Origin: Hydnum rufescens UP504
Taxonomy: Eukaryota; Basidiomycota; Agaricomycetes; Cantharellales; Hydnaceae
Direction: 5' to 3'
Assembly: GCA_014904985.1 (NCBI GenBank)
Contig: MU128944.1
Span: forward strand, 289,970 to 353,969
DNA: 64,000 nt
Part shown: positions 45,130 to 57,428 of the stretch, piece by piece
How positions within the stretch are numbered: position 1 is the first letter of the stretch
How the letters are laid out: each line of letters opens with the position of its first letter
Translations under genes and position numbers: made by a program
The notes under the pieces: generated by a model
What the model was told of the DNA's origin: nothing
The model's database searches: none
What the model saw: the letters and a program-made list of their open reading frames with translations, nothing else

Positions 45130-46511
45130 CTATGGGGAGGGTGGGGGATGCGACGATGATGAAGGCGCAGCAGAAGCTGGGTTGAAAGTTCTTGTCGTTG
45201 ATCACGACAAGACGGCGACGTCCAATTGGAACGGGGCGAGGGAACTTGGCTGGACAAATCAAGGGTTCCTTCTGAGAGTAAGACAAACAGTGAGTGAATA
45301 AATATGCCATGGCGCGTGCAAGTAAGGAACCTACTTCTTCAATAGGCGCATTGTCTGCGAAGCACTTCAGTTCAATCCCTCTCTTGCGGCAGACATCCGC
45401 AAGTTCGCGGAATTCCGAATCAAGAGTGGTACCACAGCTATTGTATGTGACAACACGCAGCCTTGTCGCACGATTCCGGACGTAATCAAGAACGGGGCGA
45501 ATGCTCGAATGCTTGTTCGTACCATTTTGGAATTGGAGATGCTCGAGGCCAGGTGAGAGGCGTCGAGGACCTCAGCACTCGGTACTTTGAGGTAGGTGAA
45601 CTCTTCCAGAGTGGTGCAATTCGCTAAACTAGAAGCCACTTGATCAGTAATCCCTCGTAACAGCAATGAGCGAAGGTAAGGCCCGTGTTCCGCATAAGGG
45701 CGTCGAGAACTCGTCGAAGGGTTTTCAAAAGTTGGAGGATCCGAAGACTGCCAGGTCGGAGGAGATGTGGGAGACTGTCCTCGCCACCTATCGGCTCGTC
45801 CAGCACCGGCTTCGTAGCGGCGCCCAGGTGCGTTGGGCACTTTGGTTGTGTTGATCGTGGGGGTTTCCATTGCATACCACTCAAGATGCTGTATGGCGGG
45901 CCGATAGTCAATAGATCCCATAAGGGGGAGGGATTACTGGGCTGTCATTGGCAAAAGGGGTGAGTGTCTTTCAAAATCAGTGAAGTGAGAGACTAAACGC
46001 ATCGCACGAGAAGAGAAATCGGCCCTGGAACGGAACGCAAGAGATCGACCGTATTCCAGTCGAGGGGACGCAGACAAAAGTAGAAGAGACGAAAGGTCCG
46101 TGACGTTCGGAACATAATTTTAGAACGTTGGCAAAGGCGAATCCTGGTTGGTGGCAGATCTAGCGTGGGGCAGGGACATTAGCAGAGGGTAAGGCGTACT
46201 GAGTGATCACCTTGTCCGTCTTCCTCGTCGGAGAACCAAGATCTCGGAGGGAGCGCACGCGATTCACGGAGGAAGCTGGCTTTGGCCGTTGTGCACTAAC
46301 AGCAGAGAAGAAGTGGAGTGATTGGCGGAAAGTCTCAAGGTGACGTGCGGAACAGCAAGTGCTTGAGTGAGGGGGGCCAGGTCCTACAAATGTGGCACAC
46401 TTCAGGAGACTGGTAAGGTTTCCGTTGGTCCGGAATTCATCGCGTGCACGAGGTCGAGGATGTCAAGAATGAGCTCGCATAGCAAGGGGAGGCGTGTTGA
46501 GACTTGCGCAT
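45130..46511 (-). pseudogene. F-box protein, right-arm copy, frameshifted
   Basis: Mirror of 38139-39520 with exactly the same span (1382 bp). The counterpart start codon (ATG 46511) is followed within six codons by a two-base loss relative to the left copy (cgcaagtctcaacacg against cgcaagtcctccaacacg). Further indels interrupt the leucine-rich region (for example near 45790 and 45555), although segments such as LANCTTLEEFTYLKVPSAEV survive. No complete product can be read. Confidence 0.8.
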
Positions 46512-46739
46512 ACTGGAATGTTTGTATTGGAAGACGGGTGAGGATCCGCTGAATACCACATGTTCCTAGTTTTTTAATGGGAAACACGGTATGATCCGTA
46601 GAACACGGGATGTCAAAAGATAAGCAAAGACCAAGAGGAACGACGAAAGGACGGAGGGATGGAGGATTAGGGTGAAAGATTAGGGTAAGATATACCATAG
46701 AACGCGGGTATCCATCGGTCTTACTGGTCACTTACATAA

Positions 46740-49490
46740 TCCAACTCAATTTCGATCAACTTCCGTGGCGCCTAAAACAGAACGAGAAAATTGTTCGCTT
46801 GAGCTAATCAGGTCTTCTTAAGAAGGCACCCTCAGAACGGTCCTGGCGGGGCGCCAGGGTCTTGTCGAATATAGATCGATGCCAAACGCACAGGCTATTA
46901 CCAATCGCGTTACAAACCTGTCGTCGCGATTTTCAAGTGGACTACCCGAATCATCTATTTTCGACCACATTCATCGACGTTGACCACCTCCAAAAAAACA
47001 CCCGATTGGCGGTTCCCTTTCCGAGGAAATATGTCCCAACGCCTCGAAATTTCCCTATGGCAATCGTTCCAAAATCGAGCTAGATTCACGGTGCTACGTA
47101 CTCGAAAATGATGCATAAAAATCCAAAAAAATCTCAAAAATCTCTACTGTACATCACAGAGGGACGGTTCCAATCGTCCCATCGATATTAGTACTGGCTT
47201 CATGTTCAAACCCCTTTTCCACCCATTGCGATGCTGTGCAGCGGAGAAATACTGAATTGGGCCGTGTCTCCCAGCAGCCGTCACATTCGACTCTGAAAAT
47301 GACCTTATTTCCGGCAGTGGTCATACATTGGTGCTTTGAGGTACAATACAGATAACACTTGGTTGTCATTTTACTAGTAGCATAGAGTACAACAGAACAC
47401 CTTATAATATCAATGCTTCCATTGCCGCTCCATTCCCGCTTGTGGAAGAAGCGCAGTCTGCTGTGCGGTGAAAGATGGAACCAGGCCGATCTCTCCCTGA
47501 CCTCTATACGCCATGACGGTCATATGGCTCTCTACTCACTCCTGGTGAGGGTGAGATTAACCCTACATGAAAAAATTAATACAATTAGGAGCCCGAAAGC
47601 CCGGAAACCCTGCGAGTGCAGCAGGTGTCCAAAATCCAAAGAATCCCCTGATAGGAGCGCGCATGCAGACAGTCCAGCCACCTAGCAAGGGAAGTCCTGG
47701 GCAAATCTTCAGGTGCTACCCTACTAAATTTAGCAAAATTCCCAAATATACCAAGACTCATTAAAGAACATGGAACCGTTCGCAGTCAGCGGTCCCAACA
47801 CCTTGTGGATACTGCATTCGCGCTGGCCCCAAAACCACGTAGAAGCTGCATCCATCAGACAACGTGGAAGCATGGCAACATACTTATTCTGCGAAAATAA
47901 AGATCCCGCACATAACGGTTGCTCCCTTGGGCTTCGTGAACAGTTTCGCCCGTCGGAAGTGATGTGCATTCAAAGGGCACCAGTAAGCACATGCGATGGC
48001 TGTGATTGCATCGAAGGCAACAAGTCCGACATTCTCGCAATCCCATAGTGAAGACAGGGTTCTCATTTCCAATGGTCCTTCGCTCACATGCCCGCCCAAG
48101 TAACAAAGTAGGCATCGTGATTGAAGTATTCGCAAATCGAGGCTACCAGAAACTTGGCTGGGTCGATCATATCACATGAGATCTGCACTATTCCGGTACG
48201 TGACATGACAAGGTCGGTTGGACGGCCTGGGCCGTGGAATGGAGACCGTTCGCTTGAAGTGTGGTGACAAGAACAAGAAGCTAAAGTTCATGGCGGCTTT
48301 CGCTTGATTTTTAGAATGATTATATATAGTTTCGCTTGAAGTATGGAGCCAATGTAGAAGATCGGCGATGAATCAGCGATCAGCTACTGCAGCCCTCCGA
48401 TTGGTGTTTGGATCGGAAGTGCCCTCCATTCCTCAGGAGGGAGCAGATCTGTGATATTTCACGTGCCTCTCACTCTAACCACTTTGGCCTCGTACTGCAT
48501 TTCCCAGCGCGCTGAAGAGTAATTCCCTTCAAACGAAGGGCTGCGGTCTGGCATGTTGCCTCTGCGCAGCACTGTAGTCTCCCTTGACCTACAGCAATTG
48601 ATGGGCCCGCAGGGCTAGGGTGAAATACTATGAAGATCAGCGAAGTGTCAAAGTGAGGGGACGCTGCGTCATTCCTCCAACTTCACATGCAAAGCTTAAT
48701 AATCTGTGCCAGCTTGATCAAGCGTGGTCGCTCTCCTCACTACCGGACTAACTGCCTAAAACAATGAATATTTGTTCAGTATGTTAGGGTACAAAAGGCA
48801 GGGCCACCCTTATAAAGTGGGCATATTATTCAATCCCAAGAGCCAAGTTTTCTGATGGGATTTGGCAAGCCCTACTGATCCAGAAGAAGTCCTTTTCATT
48901 TATGTTCTACCTGTCAACCAGGACCCAAATATATTAGGTACCTACACAAAATGTGGGAAAAAAGGACCAAGATGCCCAAACAGTTACCACCAGGCCCCTG
49001 AGTTCTTTTTTTTTCTACACAGTGCAGTACCTCGATATTTGGGTTCGATTGGACTTTTGGGAAGGATTTGAGGTCTATGACCCCTTTGGCTTCACTGAAT
49101 CATACTCCATCTTCTATTTTTCTCACTATGTGAGTCATTGGCGGACCCTCAAAAAAGGAGTAGGTCATTGGATGGACCCGGGTTCTGATGGCTTGATACA
49201 CATCACAACCAAACTTGTCACTCCCAGCCAAGGGAAGGAAAATATGCCATCATACATGTATTCAGGGTGAGGTGATACAAAATAAAACAATGGGGGAAAG
49301 TGGGGTACATCCAAGGGTCAGGCACAATTTGTCGGCCGGTCCGTCCCCATGATCTTCTCAAACAAAAAACAAATAGCGAAGGGACCTTGATTCATCGCGC
49401 AGGTACCAAGGCCAGCCAGCTACAGGACACTCACAAAAAGTCAGGGAGATCATCACCGAACACGACACGCCACACATTTGGTGAGTTTGA
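46740..49490. other. Non-coding mirror stretch of the right arm
   Basis: Reverse complement of 35150-37930, including the ttcaagcgaa-rich tract near 48250-48350 and the broken counterpart of the 180-residue ORF (48950-49490). Nothing else is recognised. Confidence 0.4.
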
Positions 49491-49498
49491 AGAATTGA

Positions 49499-50914
49499 TC
49501 AATCTACGGCGAAAAGTGACACCTTGTGACAAAGGCGCTTCCCGGGAATATGACCGTGCACGGCTCCCTGACGTAATTGTTTCCACGCAATCGCCACCGG
49601 GACTCACGACCTAAAGGATCCAACCGAAGTCCAGTTTTTGTCAAAGGCCAATTGTTGGGGTGCACAAAAAGCAATAGATGAAGCACCATAACAGTACTCT
49701 TATTCCCACCAACGCAGCCCCGATCTCGCGCCCTAGTTCCAACATTGAACTAGAATGAAAACCAGTCAAATAACAACGTCTGAATAGATTTCGTAAAAAA
49801 AAACAAAGACGCACATTAACAATGCCAGTGTCTGACCCCTCAGGACCAATCCACTTCCCAAGATGCCTCACAATCATTAGACCAGAGACACTCGAAAGAC
49901 CTTGAGGTACCGCATTATTCGGGGATAGCTCCTCGAGTTCATCGAACACCGCTACTTTGAGAACAGGGGCAAAGTCTCTTCTTTCATATTCTTCGATCGT
50001 CTCCGCTTGTTGAGGTGTGCGGCCTGAATACCGTTCCTGTATCGTGTGGATGCAATAAGGGAAGCACAAAGTTTCCATCTTTGATGAAGATGACGGGTGA
50101 ATGTACGGCGTCCCGCCACACACGAAGATCGTCCCCCCCCAGTCCTCTCGAATATATTCACGAGTCCATATAGAGCTGCACAGCAGAAGAGAATGGTAGC
50201 GGTCCAAGGATATAGAGCTATCTAGTGGTCCCCAATAGAGATCGTGGCGTAGCGCTTGCTTGAAGTTGCTCGAAGGAATTGCGGAGCAATTGAAAGGGGG
50301 AATGCAGGTTATGAAGGCGGCGTGTCGACGTACAGCGCTGTCTGCGGTCGATAGGCGGAGAAAAAGTAATCGAAGGGAAGACGCGAGAGACATATCCGCA
50401 TCGGGCATCACAATAGCCGCTGAGATAGAAAGCAAGGGCCATATGTTGAAGACGGAGGGTCTTCAAAAAGGAAAGGGCATGAAAAAATCACCATTATTTC
50501 CGCCTAGTTAAGTAAGACCTTGCCGAAACGATCCTGAACACTCTTCCCGACAAGCGACCGGTACGTTCACCCCAGTGAACGAGACTACCCGAAGAAGAAA
50601 ATGGCAATACGAACAACCATTATATACAATAGAAAGCCAAGAAAAACACCACCCATTCGACATGTTTGTTTTGAACCAACCCCTCGCCGAACGCCTTTAT
50701 GGCCGCAGACCCAGGCCGCGAAAGCCCCGTCAACACCATTACGTTCCAGGAGCATCGGAATGATCATTTGGACAGCGATAGCGGAGAGAGGAGTCGTTTC
50801 CGAGGGTTTCCAAAATTGTAAGCATTTCCCGCAACGAGAGAAAGCGAGGCTAAGAAACTGTTAAGACTCCTTCTCCCCCCCTCCCAAAGACAGCGCGGCC
50901 AGGACCCACCATCA
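49499..50914 (-). pseudogene. ALDH7 3' part, right-arm copy, truncated by the gap and frameshifted
   Basis: Reverse complement of about 33732-35144. Recognisable pieces include AIVMPDADMSLA near 50410, CGGTPYIHPSSS near 50105, LKVAVFDELEE near 49940 and WIGPEGSDTGIVNV near 49840. The catalytic-Cys exon shares the frame change seen in the left copy (about 50360 here), and more indels follow (near 50010 and 49560-49600). The 5' exons are missing beyond the N gap. Confidence 0.8.
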
Positions 50915-50939
50915 NNNNNNNNNNNNNNNNNNNNNNNNN
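50915..50939. other. Assembly gap (25 N)
   Basis: A run of 25 N between the right arm and a worn copy of the insert end. It marks a scaffold join, so the order and orientation of everything to its left and right depend on that join. Confidence 0.99.
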
Positions 50940-51035
50940 TAATACCCAAAATAGGGGAAGGGCTTCTAATATTGTGCATGTACCAAGAATTGAATGTTTG
51001 GAGTAGCTTAAATTGAGGGAGAGAAGATAAAATGA
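50940..51035. repeat. Worn copy of the Helitron-like insert end
   Basis: It matches 44768-44883 in order (acccaaaatagg, gggctt, taatatt, ggagtagcttaaattgaggg) with many changes and a shortened G-rich run. The fragment begins at the gap. Confidence 0.6.
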
Positions 51036-51399
51036 ATTAATAAGCCTTATAGTTAGCGGAAAACAAGATTCTGATTATTAAGTATATTCCAATGCTGGAT
51101 CGTAGTGAGCCTAAGAGGCCCATTTTTTCTTTGAGTGGGCAGGGGTGGAGCATCCTGTAAATGCCAGATTGAAATGCTCACACCTGGAGTAGTCACATCT
51201 CGGCCCATCCTATTCTGGTATGCAGAAGTGCTATCCAAACGACCTCCACCTGTGAAGCAGAACAAGCAAATTATTCTCCTCGCGCAAGAGACTATCTCTT
51301 CTCATGGTTTGTCGCTGGAGGTAAAATAACGGAGCACCATTGGTACATCGCAATACCACCATGGAATCGCTCTGGGGATACGACCCTCTTGCATTAGGG

Positions 51400-52369
51400 T
51401 CAGATAGTTGCCATGGTTGGATTTAATTGTCCACTAGATTAGTAGGATCATCCAATAATTGTTTTATTAAAGTTACTGAAGTAACATACATACATAAGCT
51501 CTGAAAAATAGGAAACAATATGGTAACTCTCACCCAGACACCACGCGGTGACTGATATTATATCTTATGACTATCTAAAATAGTAGTTACATCCTTATGC
51601 TATATAGTTATTGACTATACCACAATAATTATTGAGTGGACACTAATCTGTAACTTAATTTGATATTATATAATTTATATAATTAACCTTAATTATTTTG
51701 TTTGAATTACAGAATATATCTATAATTTAATTTAATTTACCTATAATCTACTGTACCTGATATCAAATATTATATATTTAGTAATGATAGGATCACCATA
51801 GCCGTGCCAATCTCATGGCAAGTCATGCAAAAAGAGGCACCCACTGCCACGGAAACTCACTGGAAGGCTGGATCATGGTCAGGGGGTCTAGTAGGGGGCA
51901 CCACCAGAGGTGTGTCTCGAAATGGGGTTCCCCCTCGTGGGAGGAACTAACAGGATTTCTCATATAAATGGGGAAGTTGACCAGTATAGTTAAAAAAGAA
52001 GTACAGATAGTAGTGCAAAAAGGGCCAAGCCAGAGGACTGCTTTTGCACGTAGAAGTGCGTAAACTGTAATGAACATACCTTAACACCACACCCCAGTCA
52101 GTTATACATGGGGTGTGTGGCTTGTCCATGGGCTCTATGAGTAGAGTCGAGGTGGTTGGATTTCGCATAACAGAAAAAATTGTTCCAGCAGAATTGCCAG
52201 TAAATCCAACCGAGGATACATACAACCTAGCAGTTTGGACCATTTTCAAAGCAAGCCATCTGCTGCTATGCATAAAAGCGCTAAATGCTGTTAATTATGA
52301 ATAGTACAATTATAAAGTGGGATTAGGATGTATTACTAATAATAACTTTTGGTATTACATAGCAATCTA
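51400..52369. other. AT-rich stretch without a recognisable gene
   Basis: Very AT-rich between about 51440 and 51830. A minus-strand open stretch at 51947-52273 (ALKMVQTARLYVSSVGFTGN) may be transposon debris. No domain is recognised. Confidence 0.3.
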
Positions 52370-53213
52370 TGCATAAATTATACATATTGATCCTATTAAA
52401 TAAAGCCTAAATGCGAAATTATAGGATGATAAAATACACTCCAAATAAACCAATGAGCAGATCATTTCTGAAATGTTTGTACATAATTAAGATGACTACT
52501 TCTATGCAATTATATCAAAATTCAGCAGGAGTTATATGTAAGATATGAGCAAACAAGTCTGGGAGATTGAAAATTTAATTTCGCTCCCTTGCAGAATATT
52601 AGAAGACTGAACCAATTTTCACGAATTTCACAAATACCAAATAATCTTTAACTACTAATCATTACCAAATTTAATCAGCCCCATATCCACTACACTTGAA
52701 GGAATGAATGGAACAACTAAGGTAATACACAGAGAGCACTGGATAAATTGCCCATGATGTATAAGGAAAGTGCAAGGATATCATTGTCAAATATTCTGCT
52801 AAATGGCATGTGAATAGATACTTTTTAGGCAAACGACATATCAAAATTTCAGCCAGATCCACTCAGTAGTAACAGAGGATTATGAGGAAACATGGTTTAA
52901 ACATTGAAAATCAATTTATCTCCCCCCATCAAACAAGATATGGACTTGAAATTAGATCATGGGTCAGATACAGTATAATTAAATAGCCATAGTGTCCAAA
53001 AATCAGCATATCGTTTTACTCTAGACATTCAACTCCCTTTTCAGGCAAAAAGAGAAACAACAACTACCATGAAGTTAAGCACTTTAAATTACACCCAAAA
53101 TAGGTGGAATGGGCCTTATAATTATTATAGCCCTGACTGTATCAAAAATGGGAATTAATGAGATGTCGTGGAAGTAGCTTAAATGAGGGGGAGGGGGAGG
53201 AAGATCAAAAGTG
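52370..53213 (-). mobile_element. Truncated second copy of the Helitron-like insert, right end
   Basis: Homologous to about 43940-44883, including the subterminal direct repeats and the G-rich terminus gaggggga ending gatcaaaagtg at 53213. Many small indels. The helicase part is missing. Confidence 0.7.
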
Positions 53214-54420
53214 AATTACATAAGATGTAGAGAAAGGGGTGGCTCTGATATTACATCACCTGGGTTAAAATATATGGGGAGTGTACATGCCAGATATCAG
53301 CCCAACGGACTCCATTTAGCAGTTTCCACGGCCTCCCCCTAAACAAACAATTTCCTCCCCAGAGCTTCCATCCATGCTAATTCCCTGAAATGCACACTTG
53401 GGGGTCATCCAAACACATCTATAGCATTCCTCAAAAATTTCAGATTTATGACTTCCAGTTGTTAGAGTCTCCATAATATTTTCAAGTTCACTGAGATACA
53501 CCTCCAGTTGACACTTCAGGGCTTCCAATGGCTCTGAATTTTTGTAGGTCACACCTGCTCTATCATTTGAGGCTCGCTCCACATTTTCAGGCCGCATTCT
53601 GAGCACTTTTGACATTGTCACAGACCAAGATCTTCCCCTCCCTTCGTCACTACAAAAGTACCAACTTTGTGTAGAATCCTTTCCAATCTGCCAGGTGGAG
53701 TAATGTGACAGTCGCATGATTCAAATTTCAGGAGATTCCAAAGCAATATTGATTGAGTTATTCAAGAAACATTCTAGATCAATTCAATTTGGGGGTCAGA
53801 ACAGCAGTATTTCCACTTAAATACCACTGTCTGACCCCAAATTGAATTGATCTGAATGTTTCTTGATAGCTCAATCAATATTGCATGTAATCTCCTGGAA
53901 ATTTGAATATGCAACTGCACACACCTATAACTGACAGATTGGCAACAAAGTCCACATCAAATTGGATGACTGAGTGAAGCAGGGGAGGGAAAGATCTTGT
54001 ACATCGTGACAAATCAAAAGTGCTCAGAATGGGCGAAAGTGGGCTGGAGCCTCAAATGATGAGCAGGGTGTGACCTACAAAAGTTTCAAGCCCATTGGAG
54101 CCCTGGAAGTGTCCCAACTGGAGGGTGTATCTAGTGAAACTTGAAGAATCATTATGGAGACTCGTTAAACAACTGGAGGTCATTAACACCCTCTGAAATC
54201 TTTGTGGAATGCTATAGATGTGTTTGGATGACCAAGTGTGCATTTTCAGGGAATTACCATGGATGGAAGGCTTCTGGAGGAAATTGTTGTTTAGGGGGGG
54301 AGGCCAGAACACTGGCCTAAATGGAGTCCAGTTGGGGCTGATACTGGCATGTACACTCCCCATATTGTTTAACCCAGTGATTGTAATATCAGATCCACCC
54401 CTTCTCTACATCCTTATGTA
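53214..54420. repeat. Imperfect 1.2 kb palindrome between two insert ends
   Basis: Arms of about 590 bp meet near 53817. The outer ends read aattacataagatgtagagaaa and its complement tttctctacatcc ttatgtaatt. Near the axis ttcaatttgggggtcag pairs with ctgaccccaaattgaa, leaving a spacer of some 25 nt. The left arm keeps a minus-strand ORF of 133 residues (53316-53717) containing EALKCQLEVYLSELENIM, while the right arm version is broken by stops, so each arm may derive from the same coding sequence. Confidence 0.7.
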
Positions 54421-54547
54421 ATTCATGTTGATATTCTGGTCATCATTAACCAATATTTGTAATTGCTTGTAATTGTTTACCTGTTGTAGCTGGGCAGAAA
54501 TATCATGGGTGCTTGACCTGACCTTCCGCCCCCGGCGGCCCACGGTT
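54421..54547. repeat. Copy of the left end of the Helitron-like insert
   Basis: About 125 bp nearly identical to 39768-39892 (tgttgatattctggtcatc through cgcccc.ggcggccac). It then diverges into a Ty3/gypsy fragment. Confidence 0.75.
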
Positions 54548-54760
54548 GCAAAGGATACTGCAAAATTCTGCAATAGCTGTGGCAAATGCCAGATGGCAAG
54601 AACCAACAAGCAAAGGCCGGCAGGCCACTGCCAATACTAGGCAAACTGTGGGCATCCATAGGAATGGATTTTGTGGGACCCCACAACTACCTCTGGGTAG
54701 TGCTATGTCCACTGACCTTGATGATCCCTCTAATCATCCTTAGGCAGCCCTATTTAGGGC
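54536..54760 (+). pseudogene. Ty3/gypsy integrase fragment
   Basis: One frame reads VAKDTAKFCNSCGKCQMART, the C-x2-C half of the integrase zinc-binding domain. After a frame change the next reads LGKLWASIGMDFVGP then NYLWVVLCPLT, the start of the retroviral-type integrase core of chromovirus-like elements. The catalytic Asp of MDFVGP is present; the rest of the core is missing. A dead scrap of an LTR retrotransposon. Confidence 0.75.
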
Positions 54761-56670
54761 ACCATGAGTAACTATGGCATTATAGAAATAGTCGTATTAA
54801 TAGGGAAGTTTGATTTTGTTGCCCATCCATGTCTGAAAAACCAAATTTGGGATATAGCTTGATATGAGATGATATATCACTGTAATTTTTTTCTTGCTAT
54901 AATAGGGGGCTTCACCAACTCAGTCAGCCACAAATGTAGGTCTAGTTAGATATGAGCCTTGCATTTATATAGTCTAACTAGAGGTTTTGATGCTGGGGCC
55001 CCTGTGTGGGACTTCACATCTCAAACCAAGCTCCAACTTGTAGTGTCAGGATCAAATTGACATTTGCTTCTGCTTGTGGACTTACCCATCAGAGTATCAT
55101 TCTTTGTTGACTCTATCATATGGCACCTACTTCTTCAAATGCTCTTGTCTCCTCTCTCCCTCCATTCAGTCAGGGGGTTATTGTCATCCTTGCCATTATT
55201 GGCATTTCTCTTATTGTTATTGCCCTTGTACTATCAGGTCTTGACTGGCAGGCTGTGGGCTGGGTAGTCAACCAGTGGCAGCATTGGCAGCCTTGTCAGC
55301 ACCTCTTGTCCCCTCACTCCCTGCTGTGGAAGATAAAAACATCCAGTATCAGAAAATGTGAAATTACACCACTTCCAGCCTTTGGACAATCACATGACCA
55401 AGTATGAAATTAATTGTGGCTACACACAGAAACCGAATTCATTCTATAACTCCATCAGTTTTGATCAGAAATGCTCACCCATATAATACTTGGAAAGCTG
55501 CGATTCACACCTTTTGAATGGTAACAAACACAAGTTGAACAGACCAAAACTGCACTCTCCAGACTGATTTTATTGTCAAAATTTGAATTTTCCAGTATTT
55601 AGCAAATTTCTCTGTCAGTTTGCATCCAATCCTCTCAGAACCATCACACCTAGAAAGATGTTGAAAATCCACATCAAATGGTACCAGCAATACCAAGAAC
55701 AGATCAAAAATGCACTCTACAGAATGATATTACTGTTAAAATCAACACCCACCAGTATTTAACAAATTTCTCCATCAGTTTGCATCCAATCCACTTGGAA
55801 CCACTGCACCCAGAAAGCTGTTGAAAATCTGCATCAAATGGTATCAAAAACGCCTATTATGGATACAAACTGCTGTCTCTGCATCAAATCTCACCCCATG
55901 CACTTGTTCCTATTATTAACCAGTGACAAAAACACCTTAACCACTGGACTAGGCTCAGATTAATCTAAACCCATAGATGCCCCTTAATTTTGCTTCCCAT
56001 GAGCTCCAATATACATCACAAGACCAGTGACATCATGCTCCAACTACTCCACAAGCTCAGCAAATTAGTGATATCATTCCTTTCATGATTCCTTTTGTTC
56101 TCTTCATGAATGACATCACTATGACATCACACTCTATGGATGACTCAGCTATGACTGCATTATGACATCATTTTGTTATTTCTCTTTTGTTCTACTCCAC
56201 TATGACACCCCCATGACATCACTATGATCTCATAGCTTTATTACTCTTTTGTTCTTGCTCCATGCACAGCCACCTGCAGAAAGGTATATGAGCTAGCAGA
56301 TTTTTCTACAGTGCTGGACAAGCAAAGTCTGATAAGATTTCTGGGGTCCTCAATTCTCAATGAAACCTTTCGGAAATCATTGGAATACACTTAGAACACT
56401 GCTAGCTACCAGTATGTACCACCCTCTTTAGATAAATCTTAAATTTTATATCCAGAGAGCCCCAAAATTTGGCCAAACCCCATAAATAAGTGCCCAAGGC
56501 TGTAAAGGGTGTCAAAATGTAGGTATTAATGTGCAGAATATGTTTTCGTGACTTTTAGAGTGTTCCCAATAACAGGAAGCCTGGAAATTAATGTTTTGTT
56601 TTGGGATTGACGCCTCTTCGGAAAGTTCTGAGTCATTCACTTCATGTAAAACTAGTGCCCCAGGATCCAT
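54761..56670. other. AT-rich, CpG-poor stretch with repeats but no recognised gene
   Basis: An open stretch at 55120-55407 has a hydrophobic segment (GVIVILAIIGISLIVIALVL) but no context that supports a gene. It also contains the 160 bp tandem repeat (55541-55860) and a run of atgacatca-like words at 56105-56235. Confidence 0.35.
55541..55860. repeat. Two-unit tandem repeat, 160 bp
   Basis: The segment from agaccaaaactgcactctcc (55541) is repeated at 55701 as agatcaaaaatgcactctac. Both continue through cagtattta.caaatttctc and gtttgcatccaatcc to a ttgaaaatc..catcaaatggta ending. Roughly 80-85 per cent identical by eye. Confidence 0.7.
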
Positions 56671-56679
56671 TATACCACC

Positions 56680-57428
56680 ATGGATGTCCATTCTCAAGGT
56701 GATCCTGCTGATGAGAATGATGAGAATGGTTATTTTGATGATCCAGATGATGACTGGAGCCCATATTCCCATTCTAATAATAGGATATCATTTCTGGCAC
56801 CTGAAGATGAAGACATGGATGATCCTGATGATAAGGATATTTATGGACAGGACAAAAAAATACAGAAGCAAATTAGTCTTGCTTCAAAAGCAATTGACAG
56901 GGACTGGGTGCCAGGCCATGAGAGAAAGTGGAAAGCACTCAATAGTGGGAAAGGTCAGCATTGGACATGATTACTCTGCTATTTTTGCACATTAATTATA
57001 CTGCAGGCCATCCAAAGACATACCAGACTGGTCCTGACATATCTAGGAAGGCTCCCTGCACCCAACAACACTATGCAAAAGAAGTTGCAATGCAGGGAAC
57101 TCTGGATACATTCATCTCACTCTCGAAAGGGCCCCCCTCACCAATTTATGTATCCTCACAATCATCTTCTCTGATTCCTCCAGATGCAGCATCACCAGGA
57201 TCTCGTGACTTGAATGAATCCAACACCTTGCCTCCTCTTGCTCCCCTTCCCCATCTGATTCCCGCCCAGGTCCCAGCTGTGTCCAGGGGTTCTCATCACA
57301 GTCAGAGAAATGTTCCTGGACCTGAAATACTCAAGGATTCCAAAGATTTGGATGACGATGAAGATGAAATAGAGCACCTTGGACAGCCATATGTGACCCC
57401 CTTGTTAGGTGTCTATTCTGGGGCATGA
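56680..57428 (+). CDS. Uncharacterised acidic protein, two exons
   Basis: Exons 56680-56953 and 57007-57428 join across a 53 nt GT-AG intron into 231 residues. The first exon is Asp-rich (DENDENGYFDDPDDDW) and ends in ERKWKALNSGKG. The spliced product continues HPKTYQTGPDISRKAPCTQQ and a Ser/Pro-rich middle, then another acidic run, KDSKDLDDDEDEIEHLG. The composition resembles N-terminal regions of proteins linked to basidiomycete transposons, but no domain is recognised. It lies in repeat-rich DNA right before the hairpin array. Confidence 0.45.

Larger units (their letters stand above)
44884..50914 (-). repeat. Right arm of large inverted duplication, indel-rich
   Basis: Reverse complement of 33732-39767 with many small indels and substitutions. 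It starts directly at the insert end with ggactatggtatgatgg and stops at the N gap. Its length, 6.03 kb, is almost equal to the left arm. Nearly every coding segment is shifted here while the left arm is comparatively clean, so this copy is either a decayed duplicate or a poorly polished sequence. Confidence 0.85.

Noticed and set aside
33732..50914. Simple SMRTbell-type fold-back artefact
   Set aside because: A missed adapter gives arms meeting directly at the axis. Here a 5.1 kb unrelated insert separates them, so that specific artefact does not explain it, although a scaffold or allele mis-join still could.
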